DNA of 64,000 nt, taken from Cephalopachus bancanus (Eukaryota; Chordata; Mammalia; Primates; Tarsiidae). This document shows, piece by piece, positions 49,786-60,870 of the stretch; within the stretch, counting starts at the first letter, position 1; each line of letters starts with the position of its first letter. The stretch spans positions 4,278,001 to 4,342,000 of the forward strand of contig JAPVLO010000232.1 of assembly GCA_027257055.1 (NCBI GenBank), given 5' to 3'. The position numbers and the translations under genes were made by a program. The notes below the pieces were generated by a model. It did no database searches and was not told the DNA's origin. It saw only the letters and a program-made list of their open reading frames with translations.

Positions 49786-49944
49786 GGCACAGGGCATGGG
49801 AACAAACTTGTCACTGGATGGAATCCTGTGTCTCTGCTTCTCCTGATCTTTCTCTGTCTCTGAGTGAGGAGAGGGATGAGCACACGCATCATTCTATGCT
49901 ACTGTTACTTTTATTATAATCCTATTAACATGTTATTATATTTT

Positions 49945-50065
49945 AATAATAGTAGTCGTTAGACTTTATGAAGCACCACCAGTCTACGTGCTTTCTGTGT
50001 ATTAATTCCTCCAATAACCTCCGAAGCAAGTACTGTTATTATCACACTTTATGGAGAAGCGAACC
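49945..50065 (-). mobile_element. MIR SINE, antisense
   Basis: 'ctacgtgctttctgtgtatt', 'aattcctccaataacctccg' and 'agtactgttattatcacact' give the complementary MIR core. Confidence 0.72.
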
Positions 50066-50393
50066 ATGCGCCGTAGTTTACAGCTCCTGCGAATGAATGA
50101 ATGAAGGGTGAGTGAATGCAGAGCAGTTGAGCAAGGCCAGCCCTATGGGCTGTGCCTTCTCCCTTCTTGGTTCTGCACCGACTGGTCTTTCCTCGGGTCT
50201 CCTGCGGTAGATGCAGAATCCAGAGAAAACCCAGAGTGGGCTGGAGGGCGTGAGGTTCCCTCTGGCTTTCCCTTGGCCTCTTGTGAGGAGAGCTGCAGTG
50301 GGCTGGAGAACACCACGATCGCGTGTGGTCCTCCTACTCGGAGGCCTCGAACAGTGGGGTCGTAGACACTGACCAAGTGAGCACACGGCCATT

Positions 50394-50535
50394 TGTCCCC
50401 TGGGCCCAGCTGCTGGCTGGGAGTAGGGGGCAGAGTTGAGTCTCTGTCCCCAGGCCCAGCTGGGGGCCAGGAGTGGTGGGTAGAATGGGGTCTCTGTCCC
50501 CTGGCCCAGCTGCTGGCCAGGAGAGTGAGCAGTGT
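50394..50535. repeat. 50-bp minisatellite abutting the last EXOC4 splice acceptor
   Basis: The phrase 'ggcccagctg' recurs at 50403, 50453 and 50503, exactly 50 bp apart. 'gagtctctgtcccc' and 'gggtctctgtcccc' close the first and second units. About 2.8 units are present. The array ends about 17 bp before the acceptor AG, so the branch-point region of the terminal exon probably lies in the last unit. Confidence 0.92.
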
Positions 50536-50552
50536 TGTTCTTGCCCCTCCAG

Positions 50553-50790
50553 GCAGTACTATGAGATGCTGTACAACACGGCGGATGAGCTCCTGAGCCT
50601 GGTGGTGGACCAGGGCATCAAGTACACCGAGCTGGAGTACACACACGCACTGGCCCTGCTGCACCGCAGCCAGACCGGGGTGGGGGAGCCAGCGACGCAG
50701 ACTGCAAGGCTGCAGCGTCTCCAGGAGCTCATCTGTGAGCAGGCCGCCATCAAGCAGGCCAGCAAGGACAAGAAGATCACGACTGTCTAG
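50553..50790 (+). CDS. EXOC4: EXOC4 (Sec8) terminal coding exon
   Basis: The last coding exon of exocyst subunit Sec8. After the acceptor CCCCTCCAG, G completes the arginine codon and 78 codons follow to TAG at 50788-50790. Recognised text includes [14 protein letters not shown] near the start, HRSQTGVGE in the middle, and CEQAAIKQ before the end. The protein ends KDKKITTV. The TTV end is a class I PDZ ligand, and Sec8 is known to bind SAP102/PSD-95-type PDZ proteins through it. The region is predicted helical, with a Leu-rich segment near the end. No stop or frameshift is seen and the frame matches the exon at 1516-1675. Several positions (for example [10 protein letters not shown]) differ from the human protein as I recall it, which supports a non-human primate. 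Confidence 0.96.
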
Positions 50791-51945
50791 CCGGGGCCCA
50801 CGGGCCTCGGGCCTGCCCTGACTCTCCTTGGTATTTGGCTTTCTCCACACTGAAGTGTTAGTGGAGCGGAGGGCTGGGGACCTTGTCTCTTTCGTTTCGG
50901 CTTTTCACATAGACCGTAGCAGAAGTCTGCAGTACAGAACATGTATGTTGATCCGCTACTTTAGTGCAGTCAAGACTGACAGGACTGGGGTGGGACAGGG
51001 AGGAAGGTGTGTCACGTTCTGGGATCTGAATGTGAATGAATGAATGGCTAACCCAGGCCTCCTTTACTGCCTGACCTGTATGAAATCCCAGCCTTGGGAG
51101 GTGGACCACTACCTAAGCTTTTGTCTCTTCCTGAAACCATTTGCTAGGATGGTGTCACTTAAACAGTAGGCTTTGCTCTCCTGACCTCATCAGTTTGCAG
51201 TTCCATGAAATGAGTGTATGTGCATTGTATCCTGTCTCTGTTGCCAAAATCAAACACATGGCTTCTCAGCTGGCCATGGTTTCCAACAAACTTCCCTACC
51301 CAATCAGGACCGCTGCGGGGAAGTCCTTTACTCCAACTCCTGGGAGACTGCTGTGTGCCGCAGCTTGTATACCGATCATTGGCTGGTTTATGGCCTTTTT
51401 ATTTCTAATGTATAAAAACCAAGAGCCATAAAATTAGTGACCAAAATGGAGCATGAAAGATGATCTGACCACTGCCTGATTTTCCCCCTTTGGTTTCCAA
51501 GAAAAAATAATGGTTAGAGAACATTTCATCTCCTGCGAAAACCTCGTTTAGGGTAGGTGACTCTTGGGGGTTCACTGACCACCTTGGGAGCCCCTGGGTC
51601 TTCCTCACCTTAGAAAGCAGCCCAGAACTGTCCAGCTGCATGCAGGGAAGAGGGGACGGGTGACGTTCCTCCCCAGTGCCACCACTCAAGCTGTCTCTGA
51701 GCTGCTCTCCATGGTGCACGTGTTCACCATATTCCCGTCCCCAGTCCTCTCCCTGCCCGTGGTCCGTCTGCCAAAGAGGCAGCAATGCCCTGACTGGGAC
51801 GCATCTTGGAAGCATGGAAAGAAGCTCAGGAAGGAGCCAACTGCACACAGCCAAGCCTCACACCCTGGTGGTTGGGAACTGTATCCCTGCTTGTACAACT
51901 TTAGTCTTAGTGGGAGAAACAAAATTAAAAAAATGCTTTGAGAAG
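50791..51945 (+). other. EXOC4: EXOC4 3' UTR (extent inferred)
   Basis: Untranslated sequence after TAG. I see no AATAAA before 51945. The first plausible signal is ATTAAA at 51924-51929, followed within about 25 bp by a GT-rich element. The implied 3' UTR is about 1.15 kb. Transcript data would be needed to fix the end. Confidence 0.6.
51924..51929 (+). terminator. EXOC4: Probable poly(A) signal ATTAAA
   Basis: ATTAAA, the commonest variant signal, is followed by 'tgttgcatgttgtttttctt' (51952-51971), a good GT/T-rich downstream element. AATAAA hexamers at 53572 and 53718 lie much farther off and are alternatives. Confidence 0.55.
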
Positions 51946-52310
51946 CTTAAATGTTGCATGTTGTTTTTCTTGTGTTCTCTTTATTCAGCAAACACTCCCT
52001 GATGGTCTACTGTGTGCTAAATGCTGCTACACATGGGGGAAGATGCAGAGACGCAAAGGACACCCTTATTATCTAAGAGCCAGTGTCCAGCAGATGTACC
52101 CTCGGGGCTGGGTTGGAGTCAGGTTGGGCCATGGGGCAGCCAAGAGGGATTCCCATGCAGCTGGAGGATGGCATCCAGGGGTTCTATGGGAAGGAATGCT
52201 GCAAATATGTCTGGCCACAAGGGCCTGACTGGGAACAAGTTGAATCTGTGTCGGGACAACCATGGAGAAAATTACTGCCCTAAACAAGAACACAGGGAGA
52301 GATCTACCAA
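51946..52310. other. Intergenic, no recognised features
   Basis: Nothing nameable. Confidence 0.5.
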
Positions 52311-52600
52311 GAAGTAGGAGTGAGGGGAGGTAGACCTGGGAATGGAGTCGGCCCCTTTATCATTACCGAGAAGTAGGGGTGGGGAGAGGGAGACCTGGGG
52401 ATTGATTTGACCTCTTTGTCTCTGCCAGAAAGTAGGGGTGGAGGCAGGGAGAACGGGGGCAGAGTTGACCACTTTTCTCTCCTGAGAAGTAGGAGTGGGG
52501 AGGGGGGTACCTGGGAATGGAACTGACACCGTTGCCCCGACCGAGGAGCAGGGGTGGGGGAGGGACACCTGGGGATGGGAGTGATCACTTCTGCCTGACA
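52311..52600. repeat. 59-bp minisatellite, five units
   Basis: 'aagtagg' motifs at 52312, 52371, 52430, 52487 and (as 'gagcagg') 52546 give periods of 57-59 bp. Each unit has a G-rich block, 'acctggg.at', and a pyrimidine-rich end. The units are diverged from one another. Minus-strand Pro/Ser-rich open frames here are by-products. Confidence 0.92.
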
Positions 52601-55530
52601 CTCCTCTGGTTGGGCGTGGTTGCAGCATGTCTTCTGTGCCTTGTCCTGCCCTTTCGTTCCGCTCCAGGTGGAGAAGCCTGTGGTTGCAGTGATGCCAGAA
52701 GAGCCAGGGTAGGCCTGGGCTGTGCTCAGGTTAGTTGTCTGGGTTAGAATGGGACTCGGGCATGGATTGAGCAGAATGTCCCGAACCTTGGAGCTGGGTC
52801 TGGTGAGCTGTGAAGGAGCGGGCTGGAGAGGGGAATCCCTGCGTCACCTATGGGAATGACAGGACGAAATGCCCACCACACACAACCTTTGAAGGTCGGT
52901 ACACTGGTCTTTAATCTTCAACCAGAGGTTGAGAGCAGCGACAAGCAGCCAGGGGAAGGCCAGACACACGCAGATGGGGTGCTGTGGCCCCATCAAAACC
53001 CACCTTTCTGTGGGACACAGTGGCGATCTGTGTCCTGCCTAGGGGACATCTTGTAAGGTGTCCTTTCACCATGCCTGGAAAGTGCTAGAGAAAGCCAGGG
53101 TCTGCCAAGGACAGGGCCAGCACACACACCCGGACACACAGCCACAAGAGGCAGCGTCCCAGCGTGGAGACCACTCCCCGCAAGTCCGGCAAGGGCGGCC
53201 TCACCGAGGGGGACTGGGAACACAAAGGCAGGCCCGGGTCTCAGTCTTGCTGGAGGGATGTGTGTGGCTGCCGTGTGTGGACGGCTGTCTGCGGCACCAG
53301 CCACGGCCCCTTGCGGAAGGCTCACGGGATGAGGCAGGGTCCCGAGATGGAAATGGCCGTGAAGGAGGAGGGCTGCGGCCGACACCAGGAAGGAGGACGA
53401 GGTCAGCAGGAAGGCCCGTGGCAGCAGCACCAGGAGCCACCTTCTCCGGGCTCTGCTTCTCGCTTCTCGCTTGTCCTCACAGCAGCCCGGGTCGTAAATA
53501 TGACTTCCTTTCATCCGTACCCGAGGGCCCAGAAACTACTAGAAGAGTCTCTTCTAACTTAGTCACCCTCAGAATAAATTCCTTGAAAAGCAGCTAGGAT
53601 CCGATTCCTGGCCTACCTTGGCGAACTGTGTGTTCAGGATGCAGGCAGTGGCTGCTCCCGCAATTCCGTTACTTTCGCTGCCTCACTGTCACCAGTCAGT
53701 CCACTCTTCCATCCATAAATAAAACTGGTATTTGGGTCACATTGTGCCCTCACTCTCGGATTCCTTATTCCTACTTGTCCCATTCATAGTTTCTTTCCAG
53801 GCTTTTGTTCTGGTGCCATGTTTTTGTTCCACCTCACAGTGGGGTTTTGAGGTGCCATTTCCCACCTGGGACTTCTCCCAGCGATTCGATCCCTGATAGT
53901 TGGACAAAGATTCAGTCTTCACGCTGCCATCGTGGGAAGAGGATGAGCCCAGCTTCTGGGCTCTGAAGGCATTTGTTTTTGTAGTAGGCCCAGCCACAAG
54001 TGGGAGGACCAGGCCTGAGCTTCCAGCCCATGTCCTGAGATGCCAGTCACACAGTCCCTGGTGGGACCCTCCACCCTCAGGGAAGGCCCACTCCCAGGGG
54101 CCCCGGCCTGCTCCTCTTTGTGCTTCCTGAGTGTTTCCTGAGGCTGCCAGTCGTTATGTTTCAAACAGCTTGGGAAGAAAAACTCCAACACGGGCAGTTT
54201 GCGCGGGCAACTGGCCCCTGATGTTTCTACTGTCAAGTTGGATTGGTGAAGCATTGACACATTCATTCAGCTAGAATTGCCTGCCACAGCTCAGGTGACT
54301 TGAGAGTCAAACAGCGGCAAACAGAGTCAGTCCCCGTGACACAGGGTTTGTGCTCCCCAGCTTCCCACAGCCTCCTCTCTGACCTGGCCTGCACAGAGTC
54401 CATGTCCCTGTCCCTTCTCCAAGATCCCCCTTTCGTTCGGGAAGACTCCTCGTAGGCTGGAGCCCTTGCGTCCTCAGCCTCCTGCTCCTCCAAACTGTGC
54501 CCTTCGGGAGGCCTGGGACGGGCATTCTCCATGGCCCTGCCAGCCAGCACACCTAGCAGGTCCCCCTGCACATTTCCTGATGGAACCCACAGATTTCCCC
54601 CTCACAGGTTCTACGGAAGGACCGAGGCCATTGCGCTCAAGACGCTTGCTCTGGTGCACAGCTGTGGCTGCCTCCTAGGACCAGGCCACAGAAATTTCAT
54701 GAAAGAGTCGAGTCCAGCCTCAGGGCTAGACAGCCCCAGCTGGAGTCACTCCGTTAGGGGCAAATGTGACCAGAAGAGCAGCAAAGTGGCTGTCCCTCAG
54801 GCAGGAGGTGAAATCGAGAGTCCTGGTCAACAACGTGTTGCTTGGAAAGCAACCTGGATGCAGAAGGACACACACCTGAGAGCGATTATCTTAATGCGGC
54901 AGGAATGTAAAACAGATTGGGAGTATCTGGAGGGAGGATGCTGAGGTACAAGAATAAGAAACACGGAGTCATAGGCTCGGCGAGGTCTCGACTCCGTCCT
55001 GATTAGGCACCGTTGTTGTAAAAAGCACATAACAGGTGGGGACCAGATGTGCAGTGCAGTAGAGTCGCTTCCTGAAATGGAAGTGGAAACGAGTTGCACA
55101 CAGCGGGATGCAGCTGTCCTAATGTGGCGGAGGCGGGAAGCCTGCTTGGAGTTTTGAAGCAGTGTGGTAAGATGCACACCACAGATTTACATCTGAAAAC
55201 AGCTAATCCCATTACAGCTGGGCTGGGCAGCAGTGAGAATAGAGCTAATTATCAGGAGTGTCTTGAGATGCAAAGGCCACTGGAATGGAGCTGGAAATGT
55301 CTTTAAACGTGAACTCAGAGGCAAACACTTGGAAGTAATTTCTGCTCACGGAGTAGTTGCATGTGTGATGAAATGAACACAGCATGAGGAGTCTCTTGAA
55401 GTCGCTTAGGCCAAAGACATGTCTGTCATTAACATTGCCAGGACATTCCCACACCTGGAGCAGGCGTCCCCGAGAACCCAGGAACACAGTGACCTGTCAG
55501 AAACACATGCATACCTTTAAAAAGTAAGTA
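52601..55530. other. Intergenic; GC-rich 53.0-53.6 kb, no gene recognised
   Basis: 53058-53597 (plus, 179 codons) and 52993-53514 (minus, 173 codons) are open across the same GC-rich DNA. Neither shows a domain I recognise, and opposing long frames point to composition. The minus frame has a Leu/Ala-rich stretch near its start that could mimic a membrane segment. 53.6-55.5 kb has nothing nameable. Confidence 0.45.
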
Positions 55531-55531
55531 C

Positions 55532-55820
55532 TGGGCGGGTACAGTGGCTCACACCTATAACCCCAGAACTTTGGGAGGCCAAGGCAGGAGGATTGCTTGA
55601 GGCAGGTGGATCGCTTGAGCCCAGGAATTTGAGACCAGCCTGGCCAACATAGCAAGACCCTATCTCTATTTAAAAATCAAAAAATTAGCTGGGCATGGTA
55701 GCATGTGCCTGCAGTCCCAGCCATGCAGGAAGCCGATGCAGGAGGGTCACTTTAGCCCGGGAGTTTGAGGCTCCAGTGAGCTGTGATCCAGGAGCAAGAG
55801 TGAGACCCAACCCCAAAACA
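55532..55820 (+). mobile_element. Alu dimer
   Basis: It runs from 'tgggcgggtacagtggctca' through the linker 'aaaaatcaaaaaattagc' to 'gagtgagacccaacccc'. An internal partial duplication ('gattgcttgaggcaggtgga', then 'tcgcttgagccc') lies in the left arm, and the right arm is shortened near its end. Confidence 0.9.
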
Positions 55821-56404
55821 GAGGTAAGGCATGTACTGCCTATGTGAGTACACGGTGGGGGAGGGAAGGGGAAAAAGGTCAGTGCTTTCAGGTGAGCATG
55901 GGTCCCCTTCATCTGACCCTTTGGAATGGTGACCTTGGGCTCCTGTGGACTTTGCAGTGGCTGCTCCAGCAGGACCCTGACTCCAAGCAGAACCGGCAGT
56001 CTCCTCATCCAAACTCATGTCACCCCCGCCGGACCAAGTCTCCTTTCCCAGGTACTTACTGACTGTAACAAAGCACTGTTTCTGTGATTGCTTTTACTGT
56101 AGGTTGTCATTATGCAGTTTTAGACGGCACTTGGTGCAGCCCTGTGTGTCTCCGAGGCTGTGCTGAAGGCTTTGCCACACTTTCACTGAGTCCTTGCGTC
56201 ATCCTGGGAAGCAGACACTGCCATCACCCCTCTCTGCAGAGGGAACCCGGGCTCGGGCTGAGCTCTTTGCCCAGGGCACCACTCACAAGAGGGTCTGTGA
56301 CCTGCATCAGAGGAGGGCCGGGGAGAGGCTGGAGGGGCCTTCCCACATGCTGTTCCTCAATGTCCTTCACCTCAAAATACTCAGTATGCCAAGGTGCTAG
56401 ATTA
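55821..56404. other. Intergenic, no recognised features
   Basis: A faint antisense MIR-like trace lies at about 56200-56320; otherwise nothing. Confidence 0.45.
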
Positions 56405-56545
56405 GGGGGTGGTGTGTCCTGAACTCCATAACTTCTACAAGTGACTAAATGCCCTAAACCTCAGTGTCCTCATCTGTGAAATGGGATAAGTATTATGATA
56501 GCTCCCATCCACAGAGGTGTTCAGTGTTATAAGTAAATATGTAGT
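56405..56545 (+). mobile_element. MIR SINE
   Basis: 'aactccataacttctacaag', 'taaacctcagtgtcctcatc', 'tgtgaaatgggataagtatt' and 'acagaggtgttcagtgttat' follow the MIR core very clearly. Confidence 0.85.
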
Positions 56546-56602
56546 AAATATCACATATACATAATAAATAACATGATCTTACCTGTTGCTCTGAGGTGCC
56601 TC

Positions 56603-56884
56603 CTTTTTTTTTTTGATTTGGGGGGTCTTACTGTGTCACCCAGGCTGGAGTGCAATGGCCATGGCCTCGACCTTCTGAGCTCAGGTGGTCCTCCCACCTC
56701 AGCCTCCTGGTTAGCTGGGACTACAGATGCGTGCCACCATGCCTGGCCAATTTTTTTTTGTTTTTGTAGAGATGAGGTCTTGCCAAGTTGCCCAGGCTGT
56801 CCTTGAACCCCTGGGCTCAATCAGTCCTCCCACCTCGGCCTCCCACAGTGCTGGAATAACAGGCATGAGCCTCCACACCTGGCC
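56603..56884 (-). mobile_element. Alu dimer, antisense
   Basis: Complementary landmarks are a T-rich tail, 'tgtgtcacccaggctggag', 'cctcagcctcctggttagct', a T-rich middle linker at about 56750-56766, 'cctcggcctcccacagtgct' and the closing 'cacacctggcc'. Confidence 0.93.
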
Positions 56885-57662
56885 TTCCCCGAGGAGCTTT
56901 TAACTTGTGTCAAGATCGCCTGCTTTGTGGATGTGCCATGAGAGTGCAGCCACCCCGATGGGTATGTTGGTTAGAAAGGCTGTGGCCACGGCTGGGGACC
57001 ATGTCAGCTGCCTAAGCCCCCGCGGAGCCGGATATCCAGTGGTGGCACACATGTTCCCGTCCCTCCCCGACAGGACATCAGCCCTTGGGCGTCCGTGTCC
57101 TCCACCACCTCCAGCTAGGCCGCAGTCCTCATAGGAACCAGGCCCTCGCAGACGCATGGGCCCTGCCTGGGGTCAGAGTTGTTGTCACTTCCTCCACCTC
57201 TCCCAAGGAATGGCAGATCATGAACTTCTAATAAGTTCACAAATTGCTCTATGAAATTGAGGGGAGAAAAACGTCACATTCTTTTTTGTTAATTTTCCTA
57301 AATCAAATCTAGCTCTGAGCTCGCACTGTCAGCAAAAGTTCAGCTTCGACAATTCTAATTCTTTTCGGTTTCCTCAAGGGGTCGGGTGGGGCTGGGTGGG
57401 GCCTCCCCTCCTTCCCTTGCGCTAACACCTGTAGCTGAAGCAGGTCAGGAAGGCAAGGATGACAGCAATGCACCATCCACCTGTCCTGATCCCTTTGTCC
57501 CTTGCTCCTGTGACACAACTCTGTCCGCGACTGCTGTGCTCCCATGTGTGGAGAAATGTGCAGCTCAACTAGGCCAGCGACAACTTGGTGAGTGATATTA
57601 AGGAAAGGCACCTCAAGTTAAAAACCTGCAAAGAACTCACTGACAAAAACTGGTTAGCTGGC
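56885..57662. other. Intergenic, no recognised features
   Basis: Nothing nameable before the LTR. Confidence 0.5.
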
Positions 57663-58070
57663 TGTGAAACGTTTGCTGTTAGTTCTGCAGAAAACAAAAA
57701 GTAGTTCTCAATGTGCTGTTAGTTCAGCCAAAAAAAAGCAGTCAACTATTGCTTTCATTCACTCTATCTTAAAGAGACAAAACCCCACAGTTGGTCAACC
57801 ACTTCACAAACCTCTGGCACAGCATGTTATCAGTTTGCAAATTCTCCATGTCTCACAGGCAATCCCCCCTGCCCACACTGAATCCCAATATAGTCTTATA
57901 AATACTTCTAGGTAGCCCTGCCTCTTGGCAGACAGCAGACACTGTCTGTCCTGCCCACTGTGCCCTTCATAACATATCTTCCTTTAATAAATTACTGTCT
58001 TAATTCATAACAGTCTTGGTGAACGCTTTCACCCCCGCGACTCTGGCCATACTGAGCCCACAACCACACA
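57663..58070 (+). mobile_element. 5' LTR of a class I endogenous retrovirus
   Basis: About 408 bp bounded by TGTG...CACA termini. A TATA-like 'tataaata' lies near 57898 and an AATAAA signal at about 57987-57992, giving U3-R-U5 order. The primer binding site starts 9 bp after the LTR. The exact end may be 58075 (ending CA). The 3' LTR is not in the window because the provirus is interrupted near 61.2 kb. Confidence 0.75.
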
Positions 58071-58078
58071 TGGCACTT

Positions 58079-58096
58079 TGGTGACCCGTACGGGGG
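58079..58096 (+). other. Primer binding site, tRNA-Ile type
   Basis: 'tggtgacccgtacggggg' matches 16 of 18 bases of the complement of the tRNA-Ile 3' end as I know it. Retroviruses primed by this tRNA form the HERV-I (RTVL-I) group and relatives. The two mismatches fit decay or a related primer. Confidence 0.75.
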
Positions 58097-58738
58097 CCTC
58101 TCCTGAGGGGACCTCTTCCCCACTCTCCTTCTGCTTCCAAATTGAGACTCGTGGACTGTGTCGGAAACCAGAGACAACCGACAGTTCCTGGCCGGAGCCA
58201 CTCCCTGGTGCACCAGAAGGTTCTGGAGGAAAGGCGTCAGACTGCCATCGCCCAATCAGGTGAGAGCCAGGAACGTGCTTTCCTCTTTCAGTCTTCCAGC
58301 ATTCAGCCTCTAGTGACTCTCTGGTGGCTGATGGTTACCCTCTCTGGCCCTGGTGTAGCGTAAAGGTCAGAGGGTGAACAAGGTGACCGCCAGGCCCAGG
58401 AGGGGGCAAGACTCTCTCCTCTCTCTCCTGGTCAAGGGGTCCAAATTCCAAAGTGTGGTAAAGCTGGCAGCTAGAAGTTCCCCTAGAACCAACCCACGCA
58501 TACTAGGAAGACCCGGACCTCTCTCTCTCTCTTTCTCCAAATGTTCTGCAAGGACAGCCGGTCTTCCTGCTCCAGACCTCATGAAGTCAACTAAGCCCCG
58601 GCAGCACCAGATCAGCGAGCCTCCCCTCAACCCTCTGCCCCTGACCTGGTCTGATCACGCACATCCTTAGCCTCAGGCTCTGGACCTAAGATCTCGGCCT
58701 CTACATGGGATACCCCTAGAGGGTGAATTTGTGTTCCC
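58097..58738 (+). other. Retroviral leader region
   Basis: The untranslated leader between the primer site and the gag-like region. A candidate gag start (ATG at about 58705, Met-Gly) is followed by a stop four codons later, so the gag start is broken here. Confidence 0.5.
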
Positions 58739-60640
58739 ATGCAGACATCAGTGATCTCTTCCAATAGCCAGGACTCCCCTTGGGAAAGTGCATCTCCGAG
58801 TCCCCAGTGGATGAAAGCAGCCCCCTTTCCCTCAACGGGCCATCCCAAGATGTTCTTCACAGATGATTTTTTCTCATCCCACCGTGGGACAGAGATCCTC
58901 CATTCCCCCAGAGTCACCCTGGGCTGCATTTTAAAACACTGGAATAAATTTGACCATCAGACTCTCAAAAAGAAACATCTAATTTCCTTGTGTAATAAAG
59001 TATGGACTTCTTACTGGCTTCCAAACCAGGGGCCTTGGCCTTTGCACAGAACTTTAGACCAAAAACCATTTTCCAGCTGGTCCTCTTCTGCCATAATTTT
59101 CCTAAGTGGTCTGCGGTTCCTTATGTTCAGGCTCTTTCATGACTCTCTCTTTCAGGATCCTGATGAATGTGTTTGGCCTAGTTTGCAAACCCTACAGAGT
59201 CTTCGGATGTGCTGGATGGTCCGCCCTTTCCTCTCCCATCCTCCATGGCTGGCTGGAGCAGCGGGACCAGTTGAGGCCACTGACACATCCTCTTCACACG
59301 CTTCAAGCAGGACGATGCCTGCCCCACATGCTCCTCCACCTCCCCGGCTGCCTCGTGCTGCCTTCGCCTCCACCTTCCCGCCACTTTTCTGTTCCTCGGC
59401 CTCGGCCTTCACCCCAACATCCAAAGCCCAGTTCTCTCCTTCAGCACCTCCTCCTTATCAGGGACCCTTCTCCCCTTCACACACCAGGTCAGCGGCCACC
59501 TGCGGTCCCACCCCAGCCCCAGAAGGCATCATGCCACTCAGGGGAGTAGGGAACAGGCATCTTGAAACCATCAGGGTCCACATCCCTTCCCCAACACTGA
59601 CTTGTCTCAAATAGAAGCCAAACATGGGTCTTTTAGCCAGGACCCATCACATTTTACAAAGGAATTCAAGGCACTCACCATCTCCTTTCACCTCACCTGG
59701 TAGGACGTCTATATTATCTTTACTACTTGTACCCATGAGGAAAAGTCCCACATCTCGTCCCTAGCCCAGGAATGCACAGAGAGATCCGCACCAGAACCCC
59801 TGGGAGTCACCCCTGGGAGAACTGCAGAACCTGAAACGGACCCTAGGTGGGGCTATCAGGAATGGAGGGCAGCAGGGAACGCTGCAATCGTGATCACGTG
59901 TTTCACTGAGGGCGTGAGGAAGGCAGCCATAAAACCTGCAAACAGTGCCAGGTTAAGACAGAAAGTATGAGAGCCAAAGGAAAACCCAGCCTTGTTCCAC
60001 TCCGGACTAGCCGAAACCATGAGAAAATACACGCATATAAACCTGAAAGCCCAGATGGCCTCACAGTTCTGACCATCCATTTTATTAGCCAGGCCTGTCC
60101 TGACATTAGACAGTAGCTCCAAAATCGATCAAGGGCCACAAACCCGTTTCCCCCTGCTATTATACTTGGACTTCAAGGTCTTCAGCAACCAGGAGGTCTT
60201 GAGGAATGAAAAGGAAACAAGACAAAAAGAAAGCCAGGTGTGGCTGCCACAACTGTCAGCTCCCTGCCCATACCAAGGCCCCTGGCACAGTCACTGACTG
60301 CAGGGTCTACACCTAGACAGCCACCCTTCAAGCCAAAGGCAGCTCCCCTTCATCTGCTACCGCTGTGGCCACCCATGGCTTATGAGTCCTAACTGCCTCT
60401 AGGGGAAACTGCCCCTGGACCCATGGTGTCACCACAGGGGCACCGGCTACAGGATTGCCCCTTTGCTCCTAGTGCAGGGTGGGGCATCCCACAACCCAAA
60501 CCCCAAGCATGGGCTGACCCGCAAAGACAACAAATGCCTTTAACCCCATTTTCTCGTTCTGGGGAGCCCAGCAAAGCAGTCTCCTTAGTGTCAACTAACG
60601 AGGTCTGGGGGCCACACAGGCTCCTGTAGTCTCCATCTCT
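58739..60640 (+). pseudogene. Decayed retroviral gag (matrix-capsid-nucleocapsid)
   Basis: The remnant of a gammaretrovirus-like Gag. A 291-codon open stretch (58739-59614) carries a matrix-like segment at about residues 61-100 (with LGCILKHWNKFD) and then a Pro/Ser-rich segment. Further capsid-like pieces after 59.7 kb are broken by stops and shifts. A zinc-knuckle-like segment at 60355-60396 keeps the three cysteines (CX2C...C). It has Leu where the knuckle histidine is expected, so it should not bind zinc normally. The proper start and a continuous frame are lost, so no functional Gag is expected. Confidence 0.75.
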
Positions 60641-60870
60641 ATGACTGAGCCTTGGGTAATCATATATGTGGCAGGGAACAAAATTAACTTCTTAATCTAT
60701 TTGGGGGCCACATACTCTGCCCTTACCAGCCTTTCTGGATCCACTTTCCAGTCCTCAGTCCTCCTCACCGGCATAAACAGCCAACCTAAACAGGGACGTT
60801 CTACCTCCCCCCCGCCCCTTATTATGTACTTTAAGAAAAAAGATTTTTACCCAGTGCCAACCATTCTCTA
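60641..60870 (+). pseudogene. Decayed retroviral protease
   Basis: A short open segment with the aspartic protease active-site context (LGATYSALTS). The catalytic Asp position (codon 60698-60700) reads TAT, Tyr, in place of Asp, so it is inactive by this change alone. It lies in the expected order between gag and pol. Confidence 0.7.

Noticed and set aside
50143..50850. 235-codon minus-strand open frame covering the EXOC4 terminal exon
   Set aside because: It is antisense to a real exon and passes through the 50-bp minisatellite. Its Pro/Ser/Gly-rich text mirrors that array, and no domain is seen.
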